The notes beneath the pieces were generated by a model that ran no database searches, was not told the DNA's origin, and saw only the letters and a list, made by a program, of their open reading frames with translations. 64,000 bases of DNA, from assembly GCF_040954835.1 (NCBI RefSeq), contig NC_090697.1:8610001-8674000 (forward strand). The letters run 5' to 3'. Of this stretch, positions 35,901 through 43,974 are shown in pieces. The position numbers and the translations under genes were made by a program. The stretch's first letter is position 1; each line of letters starts with the position of its first letter. The stretch is from Lepisosteus oculatus (Eukaryota > Chordata > Actinopteri > Semionotiformes > Lepisosteidae).

Positions 35901-38070
35901 ATGTGAGTTGACTTTAAGGTTCCCTGCATGGAATAGTCTAGTTCCAAATTTGTTATAATTTGATGAGATTTATAACAAGTATTGTCCAACTCTATTGTCG
36001 AACTGTGAACCAGGCGTCACAAAATGGACAACAGAGCATTCACCTGTACAGCGGAACTTGTTGTCTGTAGGACTTATTGCCCAAATCCATAAGAGACTCT
36101 AAAGTCACTTGTTGTCACTTTTTAAAAACGGACATTTTTAAAACGTGTTTTTCATTGAATCTTAAAATGTATAATTGAGCTGGACTTTTACATCCACTAG
36201 ACCTGTTTTCTGTACTTTTCTTTTTTTCTTCAGTCATATGTGATGTGTTTTGAATTTCTTGAAATACTTCTTAATGATTTTTTTTTTCTTATCCCACTCA
36301 GACTTCCTGGGGAAGTGCATCGGAGAAGAGGCCAAGTATGAGGGAATCAGGCTGCTCTTCGATGGGCTACAGCAGCCCATTCTCAATAAGCAGGTAAGAA
36401 CGTGGTAGTGGGTGTAAATGTAGGTATGTCCCACTCCTTTTTTGGACCTTAAAATAGACTACTGATTCTGTTGTGTGAAGAGTGTTTGTATGGTAATCTG
36501 TGTTGCTTCTTGGAATTATGGAACATATCAGAGAGTGTTCAATTTAATATATTGTTTTTTTTTCTGGAAATAGTCATGGATGGAATTATCTGTGTTGATA
36601 GACTTCCTGGAAGGTGAACTGAAACCCATTAGTGTTCATGTCTAACTGATATAGTCATTGCCTAAAAAACACCAAATGCCTGTCTGTTTAGGGAGCGAAT
36701 ACGTCATTTAGACAGGGTTGAATTGGACACCGTTTTTCCTTGTATCCATGACTCATTTTGTGTAGCAGTAAAATATGGGGGAAAAGCATGTCAAAGCAGT
36801 ATGAATCGGGTAAAAAAATCAAGTTGTAACTCGTGCAAAATCTGGAAATGGGCAACACTGTGCTCACTCTTTCCTCCTTTTGTCTTGTAAAAAAAAACAA
36901 TTTTTAAGATGGTGTTCTTTGCTTTGTTTTTACAGCTGACCTATGTACTGCTGGATATTGCTGTACAAGAGCTTTTCCCTGAGCTAAATAAGGTACCCAA
37001 TGCTTTTAAATCTTGCCAAAGTGTGTGAAAAAAAGACGCTCTTTGACACTCATGTATTAAGAGATTAATTGAATGAATGTAAATTTTATAATCATATGGT
37101 TTTCAAAGATATATGATTATATAAATTTGGCCAGGACGTCGGGGTTACACCCCTACTCTTTCAGAGAAACGCCCTGGGATTTATAATCACCACAGAGAGT
37201 CAGGACCTCGGTTTTACATCTCATCTGAAGGATGGCGCCTGTTTACAATATAGTGTCCCCCCCGTCACTATACTGGGGCATTAGGACCCACATGGACCAA
37301 AGGGTGAGCACCCCATGCTCTGCTGGCCCATCTAACACATCTTCCATCACCAACCTTAGTTTTTCCCTGGAGGTCTCCCAATCAGGTACTGACCAGGCTC
37401 ACACCTGCTGAGCTTCAGTGGGCTGCCAGTTGTGAGTTGCAGGGTGACATGGCTGCTGGCTACTAAAACGGGGATTGATTAAGCCCGTTAAATGCAATGT
37501 TTCGTCAGCAAAATCTATATTTCCTTTTTTTCACACCGCAAACTACAAAGCAACATAGTGTGTCGCAGTAGAGCAGTGGCCAGCATTGCTGCCTCGTTGC
37601 GCCGGGGCCCTGGGCTCTGTTCCTGGGGTGCAGTCGGCGTGGAGTCTTCTCCCCGTGTCCCCGAGGTGCTCCCGTTTCCTCCCTCATCCCAAAGACACGC
37701 CTCTGGGAGACTGGCCCTGGTGTGAGTGTGCGCCCTGCGACGGATCGGCGCGCTGTGCGGGGGTCTCCCCTGCTCTGCGCCTGCTGCTCCCCTCCCTTGC
37801 GGCCCTGTGTTGGATGAAGTGGTAAAGAGACGTCTGTATGGATGGATACGAAGGTGCATGTTAGTGCCTGGCAACATGGACACCGTTCATTTCTTTGTAA
37901 AAAAAAAAATGAAAGGTCTCCCCTTTCCTGCATCCAAACTGTACTGTGACGACCCATTTATTGGACGTTTGCCTCGGAAGGTTTAAAAGTTTCAAGGTTG
38001 TTCTAATGAAAACACTTGCTGTCTCCAGCAGGTACAAAAGGAGGTCTCCACTATGGCACCTTGGATGTAG
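3095..38070 (+). CDS. SNX14: SNX14, sorting nexin 14 (29 coding exons)
   Basis: Sorting nexin of the RGS-PX group (relatives SNX13, SNX19, SNX25). In mammals it is anchored in the ER, contacts lipid droplets and supports fatty-acid handling and autophagy; human loss causes a cerebellar ataxia. Translated exons match human SNX14 in order along the whole length. Coding exon lengths sum to 2811 nt including the stop, or 936 residues, against about 946 in human. All introns are GT-AG and every phase joins correctly, with no stop or frameshift. The start at 3095 (MSYLRAK) was chosen because the human protein begins at about this distance from the first membrane segment; an in-frame ATG at 3050 would add 15 residues. 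Domains by residue: membrane anchor about 25-65, PXA about 130-300, RGS about 333-465, PX about 560-690, nexin C about 790-905. NT5E lies downstream in convergent orientation. Confidence 0.96.
3690..3856 (+). mobile_element. Penelope-like element terminal fragment in SNX14 intron 1
   Basis: The left part (GGCTGCAAAGGAGCAAGTAA at about 3707-3726) and the right part (AATAAACCTTTACTTGTTCC, about 3832-3851) are inverted copies of each other. The same pair recurs at the end of the Penelope-like element at 62.6-62.8 kb. Between them lies the CCTGAAGAAGGCT-type core described separately as a ribozyme motif. No protein-coding part remains. Confidence 0.75.
3777..3801 (+). ncRNA. Hammerhead-ribozyme-like core in Penelope terminal repeat (intron 1 copy)
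   Basis: CTGAAGA (3777-3783), an A, stem GGCT (3785-3788) with loop ACAC and AGCC (3793-3796), then GAAAC (3797-3801). This is the hammerhead core CUGANGA - stem II - GAAA with a perfect 4-bp stem II. Downstream ATTGTTT gives only a weak stem III, and stem I pairing is poor. Penelope-like elements are known to carry minimal, probably dimeric hammerheads in their terminal repeats, which supports the reading; activity of this copy is doubtful. Confidence 0.6.
8240..8460. repeat. Unclassified interspersed repeat in SNX14 intron 3
   Basis: The phrase around 8310-8420 (GGGTAGCTTGTTCCAAACTC, GTAAAGAAGTGTCTC, TCTGGTTCATGTTTCGCTG) is of a type I recognise from dispersed fish repeats, but I cannot name the family. 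The rest of intron 3 (5988-8595) is AT-rich with no recognised element. Confidence 0.4.
8596..14426 (+). CDS. SNX14: SNX14 coding exons 4-10: PXA domain
   Basis: Exons: 8596-8674, 8767-8810, 9847-9934, 11567-11651, 12052-12208, 12718-12793, 14382-14426. Together they encode residues about 111-302, the PX-associated (PXA) domain. It contains the family-typical [20 protein letters not shown] stretch and the [20 protein letters not shown] and HLILIFIDD segments. PXA is an all-helical lipid-binding module in this family. Length and order equal human. Exon 6 (9847-9934) sits in an island of about 200 bp between an L2 retrotransposon and a 5S-type SINE, yet both splice sites are intact. Confidence 0.95.
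8838..9697 (+). mobile_element. L2-type LINE, 3' end of reverse transcriptase ORF, decayed
   Basis: Translation gives the C-terminal part of an L2-clade reverse transcriptase. A first frame carries EVMLIGT and LSVDGT. After a frameshift near 9060 a 200-codon frame carries [44 protein letters not shown] and [16 protein letters not shown]. The typical 3' tail (GTAAAGTGCTTTGAGAAGC, then TATATAAATAAA) follows and runs into a trinucleotide array. It fills nearly all of SNX14 intron 5. The 5' part is missing, as usual for truncated LINE insertions. Confidence 0.88.
9698..9757. repeat. Trinucleotide microsatellite (AAT)n/(ATT)n/(ATC)n
   Basis: The L2 tail runs into AAT units, then ATT units, then ATC units. 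The AAT and ATT blocks are mutually complementary and could fold back on each other. It ends 89 bp before SNX14 exon 6. Confidence 0.9.
9962..10415 (-). mobile_element. 5S-rRNA-headed SINE, nearly full length, in SNX14 intron 6
   Basis: On the - strand the head reads as a 5S rRNA derivative: CATTATATCACCCTGCAGCT, GAAGCTCAGCAGGTGTGAG, GTACCTGGATGAGAGACCTC. A body shared with six or more other places in the window follows (CCCAGGGCATTTCTC, CCTCCTAATAATCCCC). The tail with GTAAAGCGCTTTGAGTGG is missing here. It begins less than 30 bp after the exon 6 splice donor. SINEs with a 5S head belong to the SINE3 type. Confidence 0.82.
11005..11290 (+). mobile_element. Degraded tRNA-headed SINE
   Basis: Divergent copy of the family seen at 19971. 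It shares the order GGCGAGGCAGCAATGCTAAGC, a B-box-like GGGTGTGATTC, TTTCACCTGGAT, GTTTCCTTCCTC and a tail ending in CTTCCAGCAATAAGC. Similarity is weak and read by eye. Confidence 0.4.
12794..14381. other. SNX14 intron 9, nothing recognised
   Basis: AT-rich intron of 1.6 kb. I see no coding remnant, no tandem array and no repeat shared with other parts of the window. Confidence 0.5.
14427..15321. other. SNX14 intron 10, nothing recognised
   Basis: AT-rich, no repeat or coding remnant recognised. Confidence 0.5.
15322..18520 (+). CDS. SNX14: SNX14 coding exons 11-14: linker and RGS domain
   Basis: Exons: 15322-15402, 15508-15622, 16447-16602, 18396-18520. Exon 11 is a polar linker ([15 protein letters not shown]). 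Exons 12-14 encode an RGS fold, residues about 330-461, recognisable by [37 protein letters not shown] and [20 protein letters not shown] domains usually speed GTP hydrolysis by G-alpha subunits. SNX14-type RGS domains are divergent and are not established as active GAPs, so a binding role is safer than an enzymatic one. A Tc1/mariner remnant fills much of the intron before exon 14. Confidence 0.95.
15795..15890 (-). mobile_element. L2 LINE fragment in SNX14 intron 12
   Basis: The - strand translation contains [15 protein letters not shown], matching the [15 protein letters not shown] segment of the L2 copy at 8838-9697. It is about 30 codons long, with no flanking reverse transcriptase sequence. 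Confidence 0.6.
16846..17928 (-). mobile_element. Tc1/mariner DNA transposon remnant in SNX14 intron 13
   Basis: Both ends carry a terminal-repeat-like ATTGCATAAATATTCAGACC (about 16853-16872) and, inverted, GTTTGAATACTTTTGCAAGG (about 17900-17919). Inside, the + strand shows motifs typical of the antisense of fish Tc1 elements: GTAGTACCTTTTCCAGCA, TCTTGGGTAAGTCTCCACC, CTTCTCCAGTGTACCCC and CATCATGCTGCCACCACC. No long transposase frame survives, so it is inactive. Length of about 1.08 kb suggests an internal deletion relative to a full Tc1 of about 1.6 kb. Confidence 0.7.
18846..18908 (-). mobile_element. tRNA-headed SINE remnant
   Basis: Contains CCTTGCTTAGGGGTGTAACA and CCCAGGATTTAAACCT, an antisense B-box-bearing fragment like those at 43975 and 51860. 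Short and degraded. Confidence 0.4.
19860..25608 (+). CDS. SNX14: SNX14 coding exons 15-17: RGS-PX linker with a microexon
   Basis: Exons: 19860-19918, 20727-20753, 25476-25608. They encode the presumably disordered Ser/Gly-rich linker between RGS and PX, residues about 462-534 ([18 protein letters not shown] is nearly identical to human). Exon 16 is only 27 nt (NSLSLDDI core) and leaves the frame unchanged if skipped. It is flanked by a 4.7-kb downstream intron, so it is a candidate regulated cassette. Exon 17 ends EGEDDM, where human has EGEDDF. Confidence 0.94.
19971..20310 (+). mobile_element. tRNA-headed SINE (HE1/V-SINE-like), complete
   Basis: Begins with a tRNA-like head having an A box (TGGTTGCATAGTGGGTTAGC region) and a B box (GGGTTCGATTCCTGGGG, about 20027-20043). 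The conserved body follows (GCGTGGGTTTCTTCCAGGTG, TCCAAAGACAT, GATGGACTGGTGCCCTGTCC, GCTTGCTGGGATGGGCTTCG) and the tail reads TTTCGAAAATAGATGG. It lies in SNX14 intron 15, about 50 bp after exon 15. Other copies lie at 37558, 50205 and 59222. Confidence 0.82.
20754..25475. other. SNX14 intron 16 (4.7 kb), no gene
   Basis: Largest SNX14 intron. The first kilobase has a GC-richer stretch (about 20915-21180), open in two frames but without a recognisable product. About 24080-24690 has a repeated phrase (ATTTGTGAATTTGTGACC and ATGTGAATTTGTCTATTTGC) that may mark the ends of an old DNA transposon; I cannot classify it. The rest is AT-rich. Confidence 0.45.
26070..29437 (+). CDS. SNX14: SNX14 coding exons 18-21: PX domain
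   Basis: Exons: 26070-26256, 28024-28107, 28375-28475, 29326-29437. They encode residues about 535-695. Exon 18 starts with an acidic stretch ([17 protein letters not shown]) and then the PX fold ([54 protein letters not shown]). PX domains bind phosphoinositides; the SNX14 version is atypical and its PtdIns3P binding is weak or absent in mammals. Exon 18 lacks several residues that human has after PYVDFFED (the SSERKEKKER region), so this loop is shorter here. Confidence 0.95.
26395..26512 (-). mobile_element. tRNA-headed SINE tail fragment
   Basis: On the + strand it reads CATCCATTTTCTACCCACTT, then CAATTCAGGGTCATGGGGG and TTGAACCCAGGACCCC. This is the antisense of the tail and B-box parts of the family at 19971, joined by a deletion. 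It lies just after exon 18 in intron 18. Confidence 0.6.
27612..27700 (-). mobile_element. Penelope-like element terminal repeat fragment in SNX14 intron 18
   Basis: Antisense copy of the terminal repeat also seen at 3690, 34779 and 62755: GTTTATTCCAAGCTGAAAAG followed by the ribozyme-like core. No protein-coding part. Confidence 0.75.
27661..27697 (-). ncRNA. Hammerhead-ribozyme-like motif, best-preserved copy
   Basis: On the - strand: stem I strand CACAC (27697-27693), CTGAAGA (27692-27686), an A, GGCT (27684-27681), loop CCAC, AGCC (27676-27673), GAAAC (27672-27668), then GTTGTGT (27667-27661). Stem II has 4 perfect pairs. CACA of the first strand pairs with GUGU at 27664-27661 for 4 pairs of stem I. 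ACGU is a 2-pair palindromic stem III, and the base before the predicted cut is U of a GUU triplet. A stem III without a loop cannot fold in one molecule but can form between two copies, as proposed for metazoan Penelope hammerheads. Transcription and cleavage are unproven. Confidence 0.68.
28870..29325. other. Distal part of SNX14 intron 20, nothing recognised
   Basis: AT-rich; no shared repeat or coding remnant. The proximal part (about 28690-28860) has a GC-richer, SINE-like composition that I could not assign. Confidence 0.4.
29558..38070 (+). CDS. SNX14: SNX14 coding exons 22-29: nexin C-terminal region and stop
   Basis: Exons: 29558-29598, 31516-31635, 32260-32374, 33091-33255, 33516-33611, 36302-36393, 36936-36992, 38032-38070. 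Exons 22-23 form a Pro/Lys-rich linker ([20 protein letters not shown]). Exons 24-28 encode the nexin C domain ([58 protein letters not shown]), the part tied to lipid-droplet contact in mammals. The last exon ends in APWM and a TAG stop at 38068-38070; human ends in SWM. The final acceptor is again a tandem CAGCAG (38026-38031). Confidence 0.95.
29757..30428. repeat. Minisatellite, about 19 copies of a 34/37-bp unit
   Basis: Unit GGCTGAGGAGCTGCAGGACA followed by GCGGTGACCATGTG (34 bp). A second form carries three extra bases (CTGAAGCAGGACAG instead of CTGCAGGACAG; 37 bp). I count about 19 copies by the GACCATG/GACTATG phrase. Variants at fixed positions (AGCGG/AGTGG, GTGGGC/GTCAGC) are shuffled among units, as expected from unequal exchange or gene conversion. 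It lies in SNX14 intron 22. Long - strand reading frames here only reflect the absence of stops in the unit. Confidence 0.95.
33628..33742 (+). mobile_element. 3' end of a CR1-like LINE in SNX14 intron 26
   Basis: The phrase CAGGAAACGGTTGGATGAGC and then CACAAGCTAGATGGGCTGAA is the familiar 3' end of non-LTR elements whose reverse transcriptase remnants appear at 39815 and 41875. It starts less than 20 bp after exon 26. Confidence 0.6.
34779..34862 (+). mobile_element. Penelope-like terminal repeat fragment in SNX14 intron 26
   Basis: CATGAAGAAGGCTCTACAG followed by TTTTTCAGCATGGAGTTAAC and CTTGACTTGCTCCTTTGC. The ribozyme core is broken: the first invariant C of CUGA is an A (34781), and two stem II pairs are G-U. 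Confidence 0.65.
35404..35866 (-). mobile_element. 5S-type SINE, body and tail, in SNX14 intron 26
   Basis: Starts with the AT-rich tail end (TAATAATAATAATTGC), the antisense of the tail GTAAAGCGCTTTGAGTGG, and the shared body. It ends at CCCCACTAACACC, so the 5S head is missing. Confidence 0.82.
37129..37463 (-). mobile_element. 5S-type SINE, head and part of body, in SNX14 intron 28
   Basis: Contains the antisense 5S-like head (GAGGTCTCCCAATCAGGTAC, CACACCTGCTGAGCTTCAG, GGGTGACATGGCTGCTGGC) and body, but no tail. Complementary in content to the copy at 35404. Confidence 0.8.
37558..37862 (+). mobile_element. tRNA-headed SINE in SNX14 intron 28
   Basis: Same family as 19971: GCAGTAGAGCAGTGGCCAGC, GGGCCCTGGGCTCTGTTCC (mutated B box), CCCAAAGACACGCC, GACGGATCGGCGC and a GGATGGAT tail. 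It is unusually GC- and CpG-rich, suggesting a young or unmethylated copy. Confidence 0.72.
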
Positions 38071-38260
38071 AAGGCGAGTAGCCGCAGCTTGATCCAAAGG
38101 ATGTGCACTATACAGTGTTGTAAATAGTGCAAACACATCTTGAAGACCTGGACCTCCTGCACAGAGCTTTTAAATTTCAATGTGACGAGAGGAAAAAGAC
38201 CTGTTGACTACATTAACAACCATCTATTATATTGCACTAATAAAGCATATTTATTGATTT
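38071..38260 (+). promoter_or_regulatory. SNX14: SNX14 3' UTR with poly(A) signal AATAAA at 38239-38244
   Basis: An AATAAA hexamer lies 169 nt after the stop codon and is followed by T/G-rich sequence. Further AATAAA motifs near 38583 and 38716 could give longer 3' UTR forms. Confidence 0.6.
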
Positions 38261-39814
38261 GAAGAGGTGTCTTGAGTTCTTTGTATATATAAATTGGGTG
38301 GAAATTCATTTGATAAAACAGAACAAAGTGTATGACCAGCAGCATTTATGCCACAAACCAAACTGTTCCAGCTGTGGTTCGGTATTACACTGTATCCATA
38401 CAGAGGCCCAAGCCTAATGAGAGCTTGGCTGAATGTGTTCTTATTTGCAGATGAAGATGGAAAGTTTTCCAGGGCAGAGCTGGAGGGAATCCAGTTGTTA
38501 AAATTGTTTTTTCATACCACAGATCGCTCACATTATTGTGTGCCGAGCCTTTAAGCAGATTCCTGTTCCTCTCTGAATTGTTAAATAAACAAAAGAAAAT
38601 TTAAGTTCATTTCTAACAATCAGATATCTTGTAAAGAGTAATTTGTAGTTCCGCTCCACTGGATGTAACATTTTATTTCAGAAGCTGCTTAAATCTGAAT
38701 ATTTTTTAGAAGAAAATAAACCGTGAAGGAAACTTAATAGAATGTCATCATTTTATCAAGGAGGTAATCTTACTTTTTTAAAAGAGGGAAATGAGCACAA
38801 AAAAAACATTCTGAGGGGGGAAGGGTGGGGTGGCTTTCTGGTAAGATCTACAATTCATCTGACCCAGACTGCTATTTTAGACTCGTATGGCATGTTCTTA
38901 CCATATAATTACAGTCCAAACCAGCACTGAACTAGGCACAGCGTTTGTTAGAAATACCAGAAAAGGGCAAGTGAGTGAAAAAGCAGACCAAATGATTTTG
39001 TAACTTTCCACTTTGAAACACACTTTCCACCTCTGTGAGGGTGGTCTGTAAGGTTCTGAGCGGAAAGTTGAAGGAAGAAGAGACCGCTGCTGTATAGTAA
39101 TAAATCATTTTATACAGTTCATTTAAAAGCAATCATCTCACAACACCACACAGAAAAAGCACGCACTGGAAGTAAAAGAAACCTACACAACGCTGAACAC
39201 AAAGCTTTCAAACAAGATTAAAGAGTCGGTTAACAAAACATGCTAAAAGCTTTCATGTTTTTTGGCTGAATTTTGAAAGCAACCGATGTGGCTCAGTGCT
39301 GTTTTCTTTGGCGATGTTGTTCCAGAGTTTGGAACACGGAGACAAAAGACTTTTAAGACGGGTTGTAGACAAACAGGGAAACGTGCAGTAAACCAGAATC
39401 AGCTGAGCGAAGCCTATGTACAGAAGACTAAAGGGACAACATAGCGCCTAGATACAGAGGAGCCGTAATGTGTAACTCCATGAGCATAAGTTAAAAAAAA
39501 ATCTACCTACAGGTATCGCCGGACAGGATGCCAGTCTAGAGCATTCCTAAGACCCTTTCACAATGTGATAACATGAGCAGGACTTTGTGATGATTCCAGC
39601 TGCCTTCCTAAAATCCGCTCACACTGCCAGGTCACAAGATTCAAGCCTTCGTTTTAGTCTGATGTTTAAAAAGACGTTTTGTAATTGTTCTCTGTTCCTT
39701 AAAATGCTGTGAGGGCTGCATGCCCTATTCTAACACTGTTTTGTTATCACCTTCATGATTTTGCAAAACACACATTAAAAGCAATGAAGTGCTGATTGCA
39801 CTGTATTTGAGCTT

Positions 39815-39960
39815 GAGGAGGGATGTTCTGCTAAAATTGTATAATGCACTGATAAGGCCTCCCTGAGAATATTGTGTACTTTTTGGTCATACCATTCTAA
39901 AATATTGCATCAGTTCAGAGAAGAGCAACCAGATATCATTCCAGGCCTAAAAGTATGTAT
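39815..39960 (+). mobile_element. CR1-like LINE remnant (reverse transcriptase end)
   Basis: Translation in pieces gives LLKLYNALIRPP, EYCVLFG and SEKSN, matching the pattern LYNALVRPHLEYCVQFWSP...LEKVQRR of CR1-like reverse transcriptase C-termini. Frameshifted and short. Confidence 0.55.
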
Positions 39961-40974
39961 TATACTGAATAAATTAAGGCATATTTGACTAGATGTGTGT
40001 GGTTTGACTGTGCCAATGAGCCCTACTCTTCTCTTTCTCCTTTTGCACTTGTTTTGTATTTTTCAATGTAATCGTTGAAGCTCCGTGAAGTTGGCCCCCC
40101 TACAGACAGCACAAAAGATGAAACCGACCTCATTCGTTAGTGCTACGTTTGTGCCGTTGGATGTAGCGTTTGTGCTGCTTTCGTTTCCGAGATATAGCGC
40201 CTTGGGTTTCCGGTGATCACGTGACCATGCACGGTGCCCTTTGACCAAGTTCAAGCGCTCTGTTACCAGCTGTTGTGTGAACAGGAAAATTAAATTTGTC
40301 TCCAATATCATACCCGAATCAGAAGAGTCACGAGTGTAGCCTTTAAAAGCGAACAGTAGCAAACAATTGTATGTTCTTACGAAGAGGCTTTAACGAACAC
40401 GTCTTAATACCTCGTAGCGGTGTCCTTTTTTAAATATCTGAAGAAGAAATCAGTTCTGCATTGCCTCTTTCTTAAATAAACATAGGCATCGAGGGACAGA
40501 TGAAGATTCTACCTGTCTGTCGAGCCACGTATTTAAAATGACTTGAATTTGCAACTTTCTGAACCATTGTTGCTCTTTTTTATGCAAAGCACATTCGCCA
40601 ACGTGAAAAGGACTTCAGGGTGTTTTTTTAAAGGGGCACTATGTACAATGTTTACACAGTTCATAACACATCCGAGAAACAAGAGACCATCTCACACACG
40701 CAGACCGCGGGAATATTGGAAAACATGTATATTTTCACAGAACAGAAGTGAACATATATCTAGGTTCTTTGAAAAACTGGCATTTTCCACGTGTTTGGAT
40801 TTACAGGGTGTCTTATGCGCAAACATGAAACAATTAGCTCACAGTCCTTTTATCTTTTTGTTTCTGGTCAGTCCTTGGTGTAGAATACAGCGTGGGGGCA
40901 CACCTTGACCTCTGAAGACACAGATATGACTGCCTTTGTCAGATCGTCAAATCTGTGATACTGTGATACAGTGT

Positions 40975-41092
40975 GATACTGGTGCACTCTGGCTACAGTC
41001 TGGTGGAGGAGAGTCCCCATTACCTGTGAAGTGCTTTGAGTGTAATGTCCAGCAAAAGCGCAATATAAGTGTAAGGAATTATTATTATTAAT
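40975..41092 (+). mobile_element. 5S-type SINE tail fragment
   Basis: GGTGGAGGAGAGTCCCCATT, CCTGTGAAGTGCTTTGAGTG, GCAATATAAGTGTAAGG and an ATT-rich end; sense-strand tail only. Confidence 0.75.
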
Positions 41093-41125
41093 TTTAAACA
41101 ATTTGATGCTAAATTATTTTGAATC

Positions 41126-41159
41126 ATATGACTCATAATCGTATGATTATGAGTCATAT
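41126..41159. repeat. Perfect hairpin with an AP-1 core in each arm
   Basis: Two 15-bp arms (41126-41140 and 41145-41159) are exact inverted copies around a GTAT loop. The arms contain TGACTCA (41129-41135) and TGAGTCA (41150-41156), the AP-1 consensus on both strands. Confidence 0.85.
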
Positions 41160-41874
41160 AGAAATGCTCAGTGGGGTTTTTGCCTATATGTATAACATCA
41201 TAATGACTGTTGAAAGATCTTTTTTATTCTGTAGTATGTTGTTTTGAGGATGCAATAACGTTTTATTCTCTTCAGTATTTCTTTAGTACATGTACTTATA
41301 AAGTGTAGTTTTTGCAATTTAAAGAAGAGTATGCAACAGGTTGCAGGTGTTGTTACCAAACTCCATTCATTGAAAGATTTAAAATTCAGTAATGATTTGT
41401 TACTGATTCTAGAAAAAAAGCAGTTCTACATGCATTTCTGTTAGGTTGATGCACATACATTGCCAACAAGAGCATCCTTGCGTGTTAAAATGTTCAAAAA
41501 TTTAAATTACAGTTGTGTTTTCTGGAAATATAGTAGCCTGGAAATATTTGTTTAGTCTTTTAGTGGTGTGATAGCTGTCTTTTTCCTCGCTAGGGAGCAT
41601 GTTTTATTGCCAGCTGATCTCAACACAGGATGCATTTATTTCCAAATAATTTCACTACCAGTACAGACTTTGTTAGCTGTAGACATCTGTAATTGTGAGG
41701 AAATATGTGCACAGATAATGAGATACCCTCCAATGCTCAGTGAAGAAAGGCTGTTTTGTGCATCACTAATGTCGTTAGGACAGTATGGTCCTTTTTGTTT
41801 AAAAGTTCAGGAACAGAAAAAAAGTGTGGTCAGTTTAAGCTGCATGAATTGAGGTCATCATAAATTATAAATAT

Positions 41875-42095
41875 AAACGGGAAATGCTGATCTGGATGTG
41901 GCTACTCCTGAAAAGGACTTGTGTGTTTACATTGACGCATCATTTCTGACTTCCAGACAATGAAGGGAAGCCATAAAAAGGCAAGCAAAATGTGAAGATA
42001 GCGAAATGTTTAGAATTTAAAATAAGTGATGATATGGTAATGTTGTACAAGGCCTCATTTATGATATTGTGAACAATATTGCTCAACACATGACA
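41875..42095 (+). mobile_element. CR1-like LINE remnant
   Basis: Contains AAAAGGACTTGTGTGTTTAC, CATAAAAAGGCAAGCAAAAT, ATAGCGAAATGTTTAGAATT and TTGTACAAGGCCTCATTTAT. This series belongs to the same non-LTR family as 39815 but covers a slightly earlier part. No open frame. Confidence 0.55.
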
Positions 42096-43103
42096 AAAAG
42101 ATATTTCTGCTGTAGCGGCAAGGCTTATTAAAAATACAGGAATTAAGTTTGCTGCTCCCTTGCCAGTCTCTCTCCCTCATCTCAGTGGTGCTGGATACAA
42201 AGAGGCCATTCCATTTGGTTCACATTTAAGGTGTTTTTCTAGCTGATAGAGCTTCCTGATAAGGAACAACTCCCAATGCCTCATCAGACCACATCAGCCT
42301 TCCTAATAAGTGGTCATCTCTGGTGCCTTACTGTCTGGGAGATTCCAAGGGAGAGTTTCATCCTAAGTTGTTTACAACTCTAAGGTCAGAGTGCATTGTT
42401 ACTCATCATCAGCCAATCAGGAACTAATAGGGCAGGGTAACCCCACGTGGGTCTCGGATGCCCACGGAACGACCATAGTTCCTCCAGGTAAAACAGGCAG
42501 CACAGGACTCCTCCTGGACATCCTCAGACTCAGCCCGGACAATCACGTAACGGCCAGTGTGTCCGAGTGCCAGGACTTTCCTTTGTTCTAAGAGTTGAGA
42601 ACGGAGGTCGCCAGCGCGTAACCAAAGGATCCGCCCGAGGTTAGCCCAGCAGCAAGCCTCGTGAACCGCCGCGAACGCTCACTTGATCGCAGCAAGAATC
42701 TCTTCATCCTTCTCTCCACTTCTCTCCAGCCACAACACCACTGCCTGGCACCGAGCCAGAGAGTGCCGATTGGACACAGCAACAGCCTGCCAATGTTCCT
42801 TTGTGCCCGCGGGAGATCTGAATCCCCACCGATTGGATGAGTATTCAACCTTTTGCATTACAGCTCGAGAATTCAATTGTTACCTCAACACCAGTTGATA
42901 TCAATTTAATTGCTATGAGTGATGTACTTGCTTTTGAGTATCTAGTGTAGAAGTTGTAATCCAAGTTCATTTACGAAACGGTCTAAATGAATGATATACT
43001 GAATGTATGTCCCTCTTGGTTTGTAACTCTTCATGATTGAATATATATCATTTGTATTCTGCTAACCCTCACGATAAGATCTGTTATGTTTATATGCACA
43101 TTC

Positions 43104-43221
43104 CAGGTGGGGCTGCACATTGGTGGTGGTGGAGGGGATCCCCATTACCTGTAAAGCGCTTTGAGTGGAGTGTCCAGAAAAGCGCTATATAAGTGTAAGC
43201 AATTATTATTATTATTATTTT
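43104..43221 (+). mobile_element. 5S-type SINE tail fragment
   Basis: Well-preserved tail: CAGGTGGGGCTGCACATTGG, GTAAAGCGCTTTGAGTGGAG, AAGCGCTATATAAGTGTAAG and an (ATT)n end. Strongly 5'-truncated. Confidence 0.85.
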
Positions 43222-43974
43222 ATGTATTAATCAATGTATTCTTGTGTATTAGTATCCGCGTGTGTGTGTGCTGAGTTATCCCGCAAGGTTGGTCTTTTAA
43301 TAGCCATTAAAGAATCATTTTGTGACTTACTGCTACAATTAATAATTGTCCCAGTAAATGCACAATACCCCTACATTTACTGGTGCCTCGTGAGAGGATG
43401 CCTACACTGCTATGGAATCAATCCAGAGAATAGCAGCTATTTCTAGGGCTCAAGGGAGTGTCCCACACTGGCAGACTGAAATAACTCTTCCTTTTTCAGC
43501 TTGAACGGGACAGAATATGAGGGGACCTGATACAAGTACTCCCAACCCTCAAATACAACGACAAAAGCAGCCCTGAGGATTTCTGCAGGGAGGAAAGTGA
43601 AACAAAAGTGAATCAGAGGGCAGATGTATTTCCAGGTACTGCACTTTATCTGACATTTAGATATCTTCAGTCTGGTTTTGAATAAAATTAAATTTAAAAA
43701 AATGTAGGCATTATTTTGTAATTTCACAAAATGGGACATGATAGGCAGTATCTGAATACTTTTGCCAAATGCTCTACAGTTAAATGTAAATGTGAATTGT
43801 TAAATGTGCAGAACTGAAATCAAGAGATGTCACGTGACAACTGCGTGATGACCTGGGACTAGAATATTGATGTGCTTTTTCTTCAACAATGGCTTTGGCC
43901 CCGACAGTTTTTGAGGATGTTCTGTTCCACACAGATGTGCAGCTGTGCCACATTTTCTCCATTTTTATAACACA

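Noticed and set aside
37505..37986. Overlapping long frames on both strands as a gene
   Set aside because: They coincide with a GC-rich tRNA-headed SINE in intron 28 and change frame within it.
42588..42898. Frames on both strands around 42.6-42.9 kb as an exon
   Set aside because: No family resemblance, no clear splice sites and no partner exons nearby.
43640..43775. Another Tc1-like terminal end (phrase GTATCTGAATACTTTTGCC)
   Set aside because: Only one short end-like phrase is visible; no second end or internal motif could be paired with it.
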